Shown here: positions 22,162 through 30,800 of the stretch, one piece after another
Layout: every line of letters starts with the position of its first letter
Numbering within the stretch: the first letter of the stretch is position 1
Assembly (NCBI RefSeq): GCF_003987355.1
Contig: NZ_PIPR01000002.1
Coordinates: forward strand, 124,001-188,000
From: Pseudidiomarina aestuarii
Lineage (GTDB): Bacteria; Pseudomonadota; Gammaproteobacteria; Enterobacterales; Alteromonadaceae
Length of the DNA: 64,000 nucleotides
Direction of reading: 5' to 3'
The notes under the pieces: model-generated
Databases searched by the model: none
Seen by the model: only the letters and a program-made list of their open reading frames with translations
What the model was told of the DNA's origin: nothing
Translations under genes and position numbers: made by a program

Positions 22162-22944
22162 ATGCAGCAGCAATGGCTTACTAGTTTACCGATACATGGT
22201 GTGATCAGCACTGCGCCCCTGTTGCGCGGTGTTGCCAATGATGTGTATCGCATCAATACCACCAGCGGTAGTTACGTCCTCAAACACTTTCGATACGATC
22301 ACCCGTATGGGCTTGATCGTGCCCAAGAGGTCGAAGTTCAGCGTCAGCTTGCCGCGCATGCTTTAGCCCCTGAAGTGATTTATTTTGACCTCGCTCAGGG
22401 GCTCATGCTGCAACCTTTTATTGAAGCACCTGACTTGGCTCATTCCGAATTAGGTGTCAGTGACCGAATTCAGTACTTGGCTGAAGTTAGCGCGCACATT
22501 CATCGCTTACAAATCGAAGTGCCGGTGTGGTCACTCCGTCTGCGGTTGAAGCATTATTGCGACGGCTTAGCGAAGTTTGATGCCGAACGCGCGCGGCAGT
22601 TTCAAAAGCGTTTGCAGCCCTTTAAAAAACTGATTGAAGGTTTTGGCGCACACCCAACGTTTTGTCACAACGATTTGGCTTATCACCATGTGTTTGTGTC
22701 CGAGCCACCACTGGTGATCGATTGGGAATATGCAGGCATGGGTGATCGTAACTTTGACCTTGCAAGCTCGATGCAAGTGAACCAGTTTGATGCGCGTCAA
22801 CAAATGGCATTTTTGAACGCTTATGAAGCTCAAGCAGGAGTACAAATCAATCGCGATATCGTGCTCGATTGGTTAGGATTAGTCGAGACGATTAGTCAAC
22901 TATGGTACGAGCTACATCATAATTTACAGCAACAAATGCGCTGA
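22162..22944 (+). CDS. Aminoglycoside phosphotransferase/ThiK-like kinase, putative thiamine kinase
   Basis: The 260-residue protein belongs to the APH/choline-kinase fold: an N-lobe with YVLKHFRY (ATP-contacting Lys near residue 38), a catalytic loop CHNDLAYHHVF and the metal motif VIDWEYAGMGD near 190-200. The WEYAGxGD stretch is like that of E. coli thiamine kinase ThiK. In the HxDxxxxN signature the final Asn is His176 (H169, D171, H176), which is unusual. Context (TPP riboswitch, pnuT) points to phosphorylation of imported thiamine; the substrate is inferred. Confidence 0.8.
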   Translation: MQQQWLTSLPIHGVISTAPLLRGVANDVYRINTTSGSYVLKHFRYDHPYGLDRAQEVEVQRQLAAHALAPEVIYFDLAQGLMLQPFIEAPDLAHSELGVSDRIQYLAEVSAHIHRLQIEVPVWSLRLRLKHYCDGLAKFDAERARQFQKRLQPFKKLIEGFGAHPTFCHNDLAYHHVFVSEPPLVIDWEYAGMGDRNFDLASSMQVNQFDARQQMAFLNAYEAQAGVQINRDIVLDWLGLVETISQLWYELHHNLQQQMR

Positions 22945-22955
22945 ACGGAGGCTCA

Positions 22956-24308
22956 ATGAGCAACACGGACGATCAGGACCTAGTCGAACGCATGTATGGC
23001 TATCTTGCTGATGATGAAGATGCTCGAGTCTGTAAAGACATTCCAGACAGCGCTTGTGCCGATCAGCCTCAAGCGTTTGTCGCTCACCTCATTGCGTTAA
23101 CTCTCACCAAGCTGGGTGATTCACTCGTCAGCGCTCGATTGGTGCTACCCTGGCTCTTGTCGAGCTTGGGTGCCCCTGCAGCGTTTATCGCTGCGCTAGT
23201 GCCCTTGCGTGAGTCTTTGGCCTTGCTGCCACAACTGATTGTCGCGCAACAATTGCGTGAAACACCCATCCGAAAATGGTTTTGGGTAGTGGGTAGTTTC
23301 GGTCAAGCCGCTGCCTTGGTCGGTATGCTGGTAGCTGTTTTGACGCTCTCTGGTGAGGCTCTTGGCTGGGCGATTGTTATTTTGCTGACGTGCTTTAGCA
23401 TCGCGCGGGGTGTCTGCTCTGTGGCGATTAAAGACGTCCAAGGTAAGACTATATCCAAAACCCGGCGTGGAAGAATGTCCGGTTTAGCGGCTTCGACAGC
23501 TGGTTTCTTGTCGGTTCTTACCGCCGGCGTGATTCTATTTTCACCACAGGTATTCGATGAACAGTGGCTTGCCACCGGTAGTCCATGGCTGTTTGCTGGG
23601 CTACTGGGTTTTGCCGCTATTCTTTGGGTCGTTGCGGCATTGGTGTATGCGCAAGTTCCAGAAGTACCGGGTGCAACGAGCGGCGGTGGTAATGCTCTGA
23701 CCGAGGCTGTCCGCTCACTTCAACTGTTGTGGACAGATCGTCAGTTTGGGCAGTTTGTTCTGACGCGAGCACTGTTGGTCTCGTCAGCATTTGCTATTCC
23801 TTATATCGTAGTAGTGATTCAGCGCAGTGGTGAGGGTTCTCTGACGTCTCTCGGAGGCATGATGCTAGCGAGTGGGCTGGCCGGTTTAGTTGCGGGCCGC
23901 TTCTGGGGACGTTGGTCCGACCGAGCGAGTCATCAGGTTATGGCGGCAGCGGCATTGATGTCCTGCCTAGTCATGTTAGCAACTTTGCTCATGTACCAGT
24001 TTGAGAGACAGTGGTTGGGGTTCCAGTGGGTTGGGGCACTACTGATTTTTAGTGCGGCGGTAGCGCATCACGGTGCGCGAGTGGGCCGGAAAACCTATTT
24101 AGTCGACATGGCAACCCAAGACAATCGGGCGCAATTCACTGCGGTCTCGAATACGGTTATCGGCTTTGTGTTATTGATGGGTATTTTGCTCGGGCCACTC
24201 GAATCAGCCGCGGGCATCAGTGTGGTGCTGGGTTTGTTGATTGCATTAGGGATCATTGCAGGGCTGCGAGCTCTTACACTCCCGAATCCCCAAAAAGACA
24301 GCGACTAG
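22956..24308 (+). CDS. MFS transporter in the thiamine operon, substrate unknown
   Basis: The 450-residue protein has about 11-12 hydrophobic helices and an unusual acidic cytoplasmic N-terminal extension of about 45 residues. The loop KTISKTRRGRMSG near residue 165 and RFWGRWSDRASHQ near 315 resemble MFS loop motifs. It follows the kinase gene by 11 bases, with GGAGG before the ATG, and is last in the operon ahead of a terminator. Being under the TPP riboswitch suggests a thiamine-related cargo, such as a precursor or degradation product, but nothing in the sequence fixes this. Confidence 0.8.
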   Translation: MSNTDDQDLVERMYGYLADDEDARVCKDIPDSACADQPQAFVAHLIALTLTKLGDSLVSARLVLPWLLSSLGAPAAFIAALVPLRESLALLPQLIVAQQLRETPIRKWFWVVGSFGQAAALVGMLVAVLTLSGEALGWAIVILLTCFSIARGVCSVAIKDVQGKTISKTRRGRMSGLAASTAGFLSVLTAGVILFSPQVFDEQWLATGSPWLFAGLLGFAAILWVVAALVYAQVPEVPGATSGGGNALTEAVRSLQLLWTDRQFGQFVLTRALLVSSAFAIPYIVVVIQRSGEGSLTSLGGMMLASGLAGLVAGRFWGRWSDRASHQVMAAAALMSCLVMLATLLMYQFERQWLGFQWVGALLIFSAAVAHHGARVGRKTYLVDMATQDNRAQFTAVSNTVIGFVLLMGILLGPLESAAGISVVLGLLIALGIIAGLRALTLPNPQKDSD

Positions 24309-24329
24309 CTACTGGTTACTAGCTATTAG
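24304..24329. repeat. Direct repeat of ACTAGCTA after the MFS gene
   Basis: ACTAGCTA occurs at 24304-24311 and again at 24318-24325, a 14-base period overlapping the MFS stop codon. The stretch is A/T-rich and low in complexity. A related 7-base tandem repeat lies on the other side of the terminator. Confidence 0.5.
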
Positions 24330-24335
24330 ACAAAC

Positions 24336-24368
24336 AAAAAACCACCAGTGTGAACTGGTGGTTTTTTT
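24336..24368. terminator. Bidirectional intrinsic terminator between the thiamine operon and DUF3185 gene
   Basis: The stem AAAAAACCACCAGT (24336-24349) pairs with ACTGGTGGTTTTTT (24354-24367) around the loop GTGA, with A- and T-runs on either side. It serves the MFS gene on the plus strand and the convergent DUF3185 gene on the minus strand. Confidence 0.93.
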
Positions 24369-24369
24369 G

Positions 24370-24390
24370 CTATTAACTATTAACTATTAG
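24370..24390. repeat. Three tandem copies of a 7-base unit
   Basis: CTATTAA is repeated at 24370-24376 and 24377-24383, with a third near-copy CTATTAG at 24384-24390, between the terminator and the stop of the DUF3185 gene. Such a short array could vary in number; no function is apparent. Confidence 0.6.
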
Positions 24391-24395
24391 TTCAG

Positions 24396-24593
24396 TTATT
24401 TGCCCTTGATGATGCCGTAGAGGCCGATCACGACAGCGACAGCGCCACCGATCAGATACCACATGGCCTCGTCAGTCGTTTCACCGGTAACGGCTTGAGA
24501 AACTTCGGATGCTGCTGAGTCGTATGCTTGGTAGCCGAAATACAGCAGAATAATTCCAACCACTAACAACACGATTCCTACGAGTTTGTTCAT
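24396..24593 (-). CDS. DUF3185 family small membrane protein
   Basis: This 65-residue protein has two transmembrane helices (about 4-21 and 45-62) joined by a polar loop (AYDSAASEVSQAVTGETTDE). The arrangement and the N-terminus MNKLVGIVLLVVGIILLYFGYQA match the DUF3185 family, whose function is unknown; members often occur near stress genes. A GGAAG ribosome-binding site precedes the ATG. It is followed on its strand by the shared terminator, and lies downstream of dps. Confidence 0.85.
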   Translation of the reverse strand: MNKLVGIVLLVVGIILLYFGYQAYDSAASEVSQAVTGETTDEAMWYLIGGAVAVVIGLYGIIKGK

Positions 24594-24665
24594 ACTTAGC
24601 TTCCTTTTCTATCAGAGAGTTAGGGTACTACGGTTACAGCATAGCAAAACTTCTATGATTAGCTA

Positions 24666-25139
24666 CTAAGCAAGGTAAGCGTTTAACATCCAAGCAGTTT
24701 TCTCTTGTTCCTTAATGTAGTCGCTCATTAAAGCGGACGTACCTTCATCGTCAGACTGATTCGCTAAGTCGAGAATTTCTCGCTGTAGACGAATGGTCGT
24801 TTTATAGCTTTCCAACACTTCACGAACGCAGGCTTGGCCATCGTGAATATCTTTTGTCTCTTGAATCGTGCTGCTCTTGATGTAAGTCGAGTAAGCATGC
24901 AAGGGACGCTGACCCAGCGTTAAGATGCGCTCGGCAATTTCGTCAATTTTCAGCAATAAATCGTTGTAGGTTTCTTCAAATTTGACGTGTAATTCAAAAA
25001 AATCCCGGCCCTTCACATTCCAGTGAAAGCCGCGCACATTCATGTAGAAAATTTGATAGTTGGCCAGCAACTCGTTGAGTCGTTCAGCAAGTTGTTCAGC
25101 GTTATTACGCTCGAGACCAATGACATTTAGTTGTGACAT
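24666..25139 (-). CDS. dps: DNA-protection ferritin-like protein Dps
   Basis: Dps forms a 12-subunit shell that oxidises and stores iron and guards DNA against peroxide. The 157-residue product has the inter-subunit ferroxidase ligands in FHWNVKGRDFFELHVKFEE (His, then His/Asp/Glu at the usual spacing) and the second helix signature DEIAERILTLGQRPL. It lacks a long Lys-rich N-terminal tail, so direct DNA binding like that of E. coli Dps is uncertain. AAGGAG precedes the ATG and lies within one arm of an inverted repeat described separately. Confidence 0.94.
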   Translation of the reverse strand: MSQLNVIGLERNNAEQLAERLNELLANYQIFYMNVRGFHWNVKGRDFFELHVKFEETYNDLLLKIDEIAERILTLGQRPLHAYSTYIKSSTIQETKDIHDGQACVREVLESYKTTIRLQREILDLANQSDDEGTSALMSDYIKEQEKTAWMLNAYLA

Positions 25140-25142
25140 ACA

Positions 25143-25205
25143 GAACTCCTTGTTGTCGCGTTACTTTGTCTATGTTCTTAGACTAGTATAGACAACTAGG
25201 AGTTC
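25143..25205 (-). promoter_or_regulatory. Nested inverted repeats and putative promoter upstream of dps
   Basis: GAACTCCTTGTTGTC (25143-25157) matches the reverse complement of GACAACTAGGAGTTC (25191-25205) at 14 of 15 positions. Inside it, TTGTCTAT (25166-25173) and ATAGACAA (25188-25195) are exact inverted repeats. On the minus strand the inner arm overlaps a good -10, TATACT (25184-25189), and the dps-proximal arm contains the dps ribosome-binding site AAGGAG. The element could be a regulator-binding region or, in a longer transcript, alternative RNA hairpins hiding the ribosome-binding site. Confidence 0.55.
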
Positions 25206-25217
25206 CGTTAAAATCGA

Positions 25218-26147
25218 TTAAACCCGATTGAGTTCATCGATCTTGCCATCACGGATATGTCCTTCGCCACGCTGTTTCGCCAATTGAATCTGCTTTTCAC
25301 GCTCGGCAAAACGCTCTTTCTGCTCAACGGTAGTCTTGTCGAAACAATGCGGGCAGCTTACACCTTTTTGGTAATGTTCGGATGCTTTTTCAGCTTCGGT
25401 GATTGGCATGCGACAGGCGTAACATTGGTCATAATCACCTTGTACTAAGCCGTGACCCACAGTTACGCGTTGGTCAAAAACAAAGCATTGACCATTCCAA
25501 GTACTTTCCTCAGCAGGCACTTCTTCCAGGTATTTTAAAATCCCGCCTTTGAGGTGATACACCTCTTCGAACCCTTGTGACTTCAAATAGGCAGTGGATT
25601 TCTCGCAGCGGATACCGCCGGTACAAAACATCGCAACTTTCTTGTGCTTTTCTGGATCGAGGTGGTCTTTCACATACTCAGGGAACTCGCGAAAGCTCTC
25701 CGTATTTGGATTGACAGCTCCAGCAAAGGTACCGACCGCATATTCGTAATCATTTCGAGTATCAATCAACAATACTTCCGGATCGGAAATCAATTGATTC
25801 CAATCTTTCGCATCGACGTAGGTACCCACAATATTCTTTGGGTCGACCCAATCCACGCCCATAGTGACTATCTCTTTTTTGAGCTTCACTTTAGTGCGAT
25901 AAAAGGCTTGGGTATCACTGGGTGATTCTTTGTGTTCAATGTCAGCAAATTCGGCGCGACTGCGAATAAATGCGAGTACCGCATCAATATTTTCGCGGGT
26001 GCCACAAATAGTGCCGTTGATACCCTCACGGGCGAGAAGTAAGGTGCCTTTGACTTCGTGTTGGACCAAACATTGGTAGAGTGGCTCACGGTAGTCGGCA
26101 AAATCATTTAACTCCACAAACTTGTAGAGTGCAGCGCATATATACAT
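25218..26147 (-). CDS. trhO: tRNA uridine(34) hydroxylase TrhO (rhodanese family)
   Basis: TrhO (YceA) makes 5-hydroxyuridine at wobble position 34 of certain tRNAs using oxygen. The 309-residue product has an N-terminal UPF0176 domain ([13 protein letters not shown] near 40-52) and a rhodanese domain with the active-site loop [11 protein letters not shown] near 175-185. The C-terminal region has two CxxC pairs (CYAC and CPHC) that may bind zinc. I start it at the ATG at 26147, after AGGAAATGCT, instead of an ATG 14 codons upstream that lacks a ribosome-binding site. Family length is about 310-350. Confidence 0.93.
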   Translation of the reverse strand: MYICAALYKFVELNDFADYREPLYQCLVQHEVKGTLLLAREGINGTICGTRENIDAVLAFIRSRAEFADIEHKESPSDTQAFYRTKVKLKKEIVTMGVDWVDPKNIVGTYVDAKDWNQLISDPEVLLIDTRNDYEYAVGTFAGAVNPNTESFREFPEYVKDHLDPEKHKKVAMFCTGGIRCEKSTAYLKSQGFEEVYHLKGGILKYLEEVPAEESTWNGQCFVFDQRVTVGHGLVQGDYDQCYACRMPITEAEKASEHYQKGVSCPHCFDKTTVEQKERFAEREKQIQLAKQRGEGHIRDGKIDELNRV

Positions 26148-26166
26148 AGCATTTCCTTTTGGCGGT

Positions 26167-26230
26167 TCGGATCGCAAATCCGAGGTCAAAATTGCGCGCG
26201 GATTATAGCATAAATTTATTCTTTCAGAAG
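26167..26230 (-). promoter_or_regulatory. Putative trhO promoter and 5' hairpin
   Basis: On the minus strand a perfect -10 TATAAT occurs at 26202-26207, with only a weak -35 about 17 bases upstream inside the end of the preceding gene. Downstream, TCGGAT and ATCCGA (26167-26183) can form a 6-base-pair hairpin in the 5' leader before the trhO ribosome-binding site. Confidence 0.45.
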
Positions 26231-26743
26231 ACTCTCAACGTGTGGCTTCAAACTGGCAAGTCCATACTCCTCACCGAGCGCAATCGCTTCAGCAGCGGTA
26301 GCACCTTGATGCCATGCTGCGCGCAAGGCAATCATGGCACCCACTCGATTGCCACTACCGCAATGCATTAACATTTGTCGATCCCGGTTGGCAGTCACAA
26401 TCTGGTCAAACTGCGCAACGGCTTCACGGGTTAAATCATTGCTACCCGCTATGGGGATGTGGAAATAATCTAGATTAGCTTTTGCCGCCCACGAAGCTTC
26501 AGGAATATCTTGGAGTTCTTCAAAACTCTGCAGGTTGATAACGATATCTCCGCCTGCAGCTGCAAAAGCAACCAGTTGTTCTGCGGTTGGTGGCCCAGCT
26601 GAAATACGACCCGGTACTGGCAATCGTACGTTAGTCATATTTTGTAGTGACTCTGGTATTTTTGAGATTTGTTTGGGATGCGCTACAGTCATAACCAAAC
26701 CGCTGACAACAATGATAAAGAGTGTGAGAAGACTGCGTAGCAT
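26216..26743 (-). CDS. Exported DUF442/dual-specificity phosphatase-like protein
   Basis: The 175-residue product has an N-terminal hydrophobic signal or anchor (about 2-21) and a phosphatase-like domain. The P-loop reads [11 protein letters not shown], a CX4R spacing as in DUF442 (beta-lactamase-hydrolase-like) proteins and not the CX5R of classic tyrosine phosphatases. A preceding [11 protein letters not shown] segment and an upstream QSFEELQD fit the family. The start at 26743 is chosen because GGAGG lies 5 bases upstream; an ATG at 26755 overlaps that site. Periplasmic location is inferred; the substrate is unknown. Confidence 0.8.
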   Translation of the reverse strand: MLRSLLTLFIIVVSGLVMTVAHPKQISKIPESLQNMTNVRLPVPGRISAGPPTAEQLVAFAAAGGDIVINLQSFEELQDIPEASWAAKANLDYFHIPIAGSNDLTREAVAQFDQIVTANRDRQMLMHCGSGNRVGAMIALRAAWHQGATAAEAIALGEEYGLASLKPHVESLLKE

Positions 26744-26805
26744 GGGAACCTCCATGAGTTCTCAGAGTCAGTGTTAAACCGAAATTAAGTATAAGGATAG
26801 TCCGA

Positions 26806-27723
26806 ATGTGGCAGAAGGTCATTATTCCTTTCAGCGTAGGTCTTTTATTGATTGGCTGCTCTAAGCCTGAATCTGTGACACAGCCAACCGTGGTGTATCA
26901 ATGTGCCGCTTTGACGTTGACTACGACGGCTTCGGAGTCTGGATTAGATATCCAGTTACAAGACCAAAATTATGCGTTGGTAGAGACCGTTGCTGCCTCG
27001 GGTGCGCGCTACCGTGATGATGACTTTGCGATCGAGTTTTGGAGTAAAGGGAATGAGGCCACACTGACCATCAATGGCGAAGCGTTTCCATTGTGCATCG
27101 AAGAAGGCACACTACCGACCTCTTTCAGTGCTCGTGGAAATGAGCCATTCTGGCTTGCTAGCCTGACGGGACAAACATTGACGTTGCGAGAGCCAGGTTC
27201 CGAGCAAGAGTTGACGGTAGCGGCGCCGCGTTTAGTGGAAGACGAGCCATTGATGACATGGTCGATTGCCGCTGGGTCTGAGCTCAATCTGATGATTCTC
27301 GATCAATACTGTCAAGACTCAATGAGTGGACAGAGTTACCCCTACACCGCATATCTGGAGCGTGATGGCGAGCAAACACCGGGTTGTGCCGGTGACCCAC
27401 GACAGTTATTGGAAGGCGTGACGTGGCAGTTAGCGCAGACCACTGCGGAGCAAGCGCCAACGATTCAATTTATACCAGAGGCGAATGTGGCAGGCTTTGC
27501 GGGTTGCAATCGCTATCGTGGGACCTACCAGTTGACCGGTGAAGGATTACAGTTCAATCCGCTCGCAGCGACGAAAATGCTCTGCGATGTTGACGCCATG
27601 GCAATTGAAGATGAATGGTTCCGCCAATTGACTGAGGTGCAAAGCTTTCGACTCGATGCGGCCGGTGAATTGGACTTGGTCTTAGCGGATGGCAATGTGA
27701 TTCAACTGCAACGTAAAAAATAA
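26806..27723 (+). CDS. Lipoprotein with MliC-like, COG3650-like and META domains
   Basis: The 305-residue protein is a predicted lipoprotein (lipobox LIGC, Cys18, Ser at +2, outer membrane expected). Residues about 30-100 look like MliC, the inhibitor of C-type lysozyme, with paired cysteines in VYQC and FPLC and the run FAIEFWSKGNEATL. A middle region (about 105-200, ARGNEPFWLASL) resembles COG3650 proteins, and the C-terminal part (about 205-303) is a META domain (GVTWQL, FAGCNRYRGTY, TKMLC). Envelope protection is the likely role. The start is 50 bases from the divergent phosphatase-like gene. Confidence 0.83.
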   Translation: MWQKVIIPFSVGLLLIGCSKPESVTQPTVVYQCAALTLTTTASESGLDIQLQDQNYALVETVAASGARYRDDDFAIEFWSKGNEATLTINGEAFPLCIEEGTLPTSFSARGNEPFWLASLTGQTLTLREPGSEQELTVAAPRLVEDEPLMTWSIAAGSELNLMILDQYCQDSMSGQSYPYTAYLERDGEQTPGCAGDPRQLLEGVTWQLAQTTAEQAPTIQFIPEANVAGFAGCNRYRGTYQLTGEGLQFNPLAATKMLCDVDAMAIEDEWFRQLTEVQSFRLDAAGELDLVLADGNVIQLQRKK

Positions 27724-27810
27724 CTCAATGCGACACAATCCGACGTGCAGCAATGCTAGTGTCGGAGAGCATGATTCGATAGGATGACGTCATGCAACAG
27801 AGGATGCCGC

Positions 27811-30800
27811 ATGAGTGATTTGACACCAGGATTTATCGTCGCGCACAGCCATAGGTTAGAGGAACTGACCGATTTAGTTGTGCGTCTCACAGGGACGTAT
27901 CCTCTACCCCCGTTAGTGAATGAAACCCTGTTGGTGCAATCGAATGGTATCTCGCAGTGGTTAAAAATTCATTTGGCCGAGGCTGCGGGCATCGCTGCCA
28001 TGTTGGATGTTACCCTGCCTGCACGATTCCAATGGCAAGCCTACCGCGCTGTATTGGGTGACGAGCTACCCACCACATCGCCTTTCGACAAAGATCGACT
28101 GACGTGGAGAATTCTTCGTTTACTACCTGACTTGTTGCACCAACAACCCGATTCCTTTCAGGGGCTGGTGCAATATCTCGGTGACAGCGATGATCCTCGC
28201 AAGTGGTATCAATTGTCTGAGCGGCTCGCCGATCTATTCGACCAGTATCAAATGTATCGCGCTGATTGGCTGGCTGATTGGGCGAGTGGTGGAACGCAAC
28301 AAGCGGATGCCGAGAACCGTTGGCAACCAATTTTATGGCGTGAGCTGCTGCAAGATGTCGGCGCGCAGCAATGGAATAATCGAGCACAGTTACATCAACA
28401 GTTTATTCAAGCTGCACGACAGTTGACGCCGGCCAGTCGTCCCAAAGCTCTGCCACCGCGTGTCATCGTATTTGGCATTTCGAGTCTGCCCCAGCAATTA
28501 CTCGAGCTGCTCGACGCATTGAAGGGATGCATGCAAATTGTATTGTGCGTGCATAACCCCTGTCGTTATCACTGGGCAGATATTATTGATGGTCATGAGT
28601 TAATGCGCTTGGAACAACGGCGCCATGCTTTCAAGCCTGGCATGCAAGCAGATATGCATGAAGACGCTCTGCATGCACTCTCCAATCCGTTGTTAGCTGC
28701 TTGGGGGAAGCAAGGTCGAGATTATATTCGCCTGCTCGATCAGTTTGATGAAACACGTCAGAAAAGTGAGTCGTTGCGGGAGTTGAGTTTTGAACTCTTC
28801 GACGGCGCGCCACCGACCTCAGTATTGCAGGAAATCCAACACGATATTCTAGAGCTGAGATCCGCAGAAGAGCGGCTCCAGCTTGGCAGTGACTCCGACC
28901 TGACGAGTGAGCAGTCGCTGCATTTTCATAGTGCGCACAGTCCACAACGAGAGGTGGAGATATTACACGATCAGCTCCTCGCAGCTTTTGCGCAAAATCC
29001 CGACTTACGACCGCGAGACATCATGGTAATGGTGCCTGATATTGATCGATATGCGCCTCATATTAATGCGGTGTTTGGTAAGTTGGATCGGAATGACCCA
29101 CGGTATATCCCTTATACCTTGGCTGACCAAGGTCAGCGACATCAGCAACCGTTGCTGATTGCGTTGGAGTATCTGGTGACGATTCGTCATCAGCGGCTTA
29201 CCGCGAGTGCACTCCTTGATATTCTGCAAGTGCCTGCGGTGCAAAAGCGTTTTCAATTGCAACCTGAATGGTTGCCGCAATTACAGCGCTGGATCGATGG
29301 TGCCAGTATCCGTTGGGCGCTGCATGCGGAGCATCGCGAGGCCTTGGGAGTACCTGCTGATGAGGGCCGAAATTCATGGTTATTTGGTTTGCAGCGTATG
29401 CTGCTGGGGTATGCGGTCGGCACCTCGACGACGATACATTCGGAACCGTCACTTTGGAGCCAAACGGAACCTTACGTTGAAGTTGCCGGTTTAGAGGCGC
29501 AAGCAGCAGGAGCTCTAGCAGAGTTACTGCATACTGTTGAAGATTATTTTACGCAGAGCGAAGCAGCGCGCTCCGCAGCCGAGTGGCAGGCGCTCCTGAG
29601 TAACTTTGTAGACGCCCTGTTCGCACCCGAGTCTGATTTTGATATTGCCCTCGTAAGTCGCATTCATGAGCAACTGGCTGCTTGGTCTGAGGCAACTATG
29701 GCAGCAGAGTACAGTGCGCCAATTGATTTGACGGTTGTTATTGAAAGCTGGCTCAGCCGACTTGATCAAGCCAGTCTGCAACAACGGTTTCTTGCTGGCA
29801 GTGTCAATTTCGCGACCTTAATGCCAATGCGAGCGATCCCTTTTCAATGGGTCTGCTTATTGGGGATGAATGACGGTGACTATCCGCGTTCCCAGAAGCC
29901 GTTTGATTTTGATTTGATGGCTCGAGATTATCGTCCGGGTGATCGCTCGCGTCGGGATGATGACCGTTATTTGTTCCTCGAAGCGTTATTGTCTGCTCGT
30001 GAAAAACTCTATATCAGTTGGTGTGGCCGCAGTATTCGTGACAATAGCGAACGGCCGCCGTCGGTACTGGTGAGTCAATTGTTGGAGTATGTACAACAAT
30101 GTTGGCCACAAATTAAATCTGAACAGCTGATTCAGCAGCATGGTTTACAACCCTTTAGCTGGCAGTATTTCGAACGTAGTGAGCCGGCCAGCAGGGTACC
30201 CTTTACCTATGCGCACGAATGGCGTTTGGTGCATGACGTCCAGCAGCAATTAGCTCAAACACAACCGCTATCCGATTGGTTCTATGACAGTGCATTTAGC
30301 GCGCGCCACTTAGCCACTGCACTCGAGCAACCGGCGAAACTCTTATTCAACTTGCGTTTTGAAGTCTATTTCGGTGATCGCGATGCTACGGTAAAGGATG
30401 AAGAACGCTTTGCGCTAGACGGTTTAAGTACCTACCAGCTGCATGAGCCGCTGTTGGATGCTCTCGTCGATAGTCTTTATGAAGATGTACAGGTCCCTTG
30501 GGAAGTCAGTCTAAACCATCAAATTCAGCGCTATGTACGCGCTGGAATTTTACCGGCCGGCGCTGCTGGCGCGACGATGTCGACTCACTTTCAAGAATTA
30601 CTCGCACCTAATGCTGAGATTCTGCTGCAGTGGCTTGCGGCCTATCCTGACTCATTGCCAATGCAGCACCTTCACGCTGAATGTAGCATCAACCAGCAGC
30701 ATGTCAGCGTAGAATCGATAGCACGACGCATTCGAGTGAACGACTCCGGTCAACGTTTATCGATTTTGGTCAAAGCGTCTAAATTAGTCGATAGCAAGGG

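Noticed and set aside
25166-25195. OxyR site ahead of dps
   Set aside because: CTAT and ATAG are present but spaced by 14 bases, not the 7-base steps of the OxyR motif.
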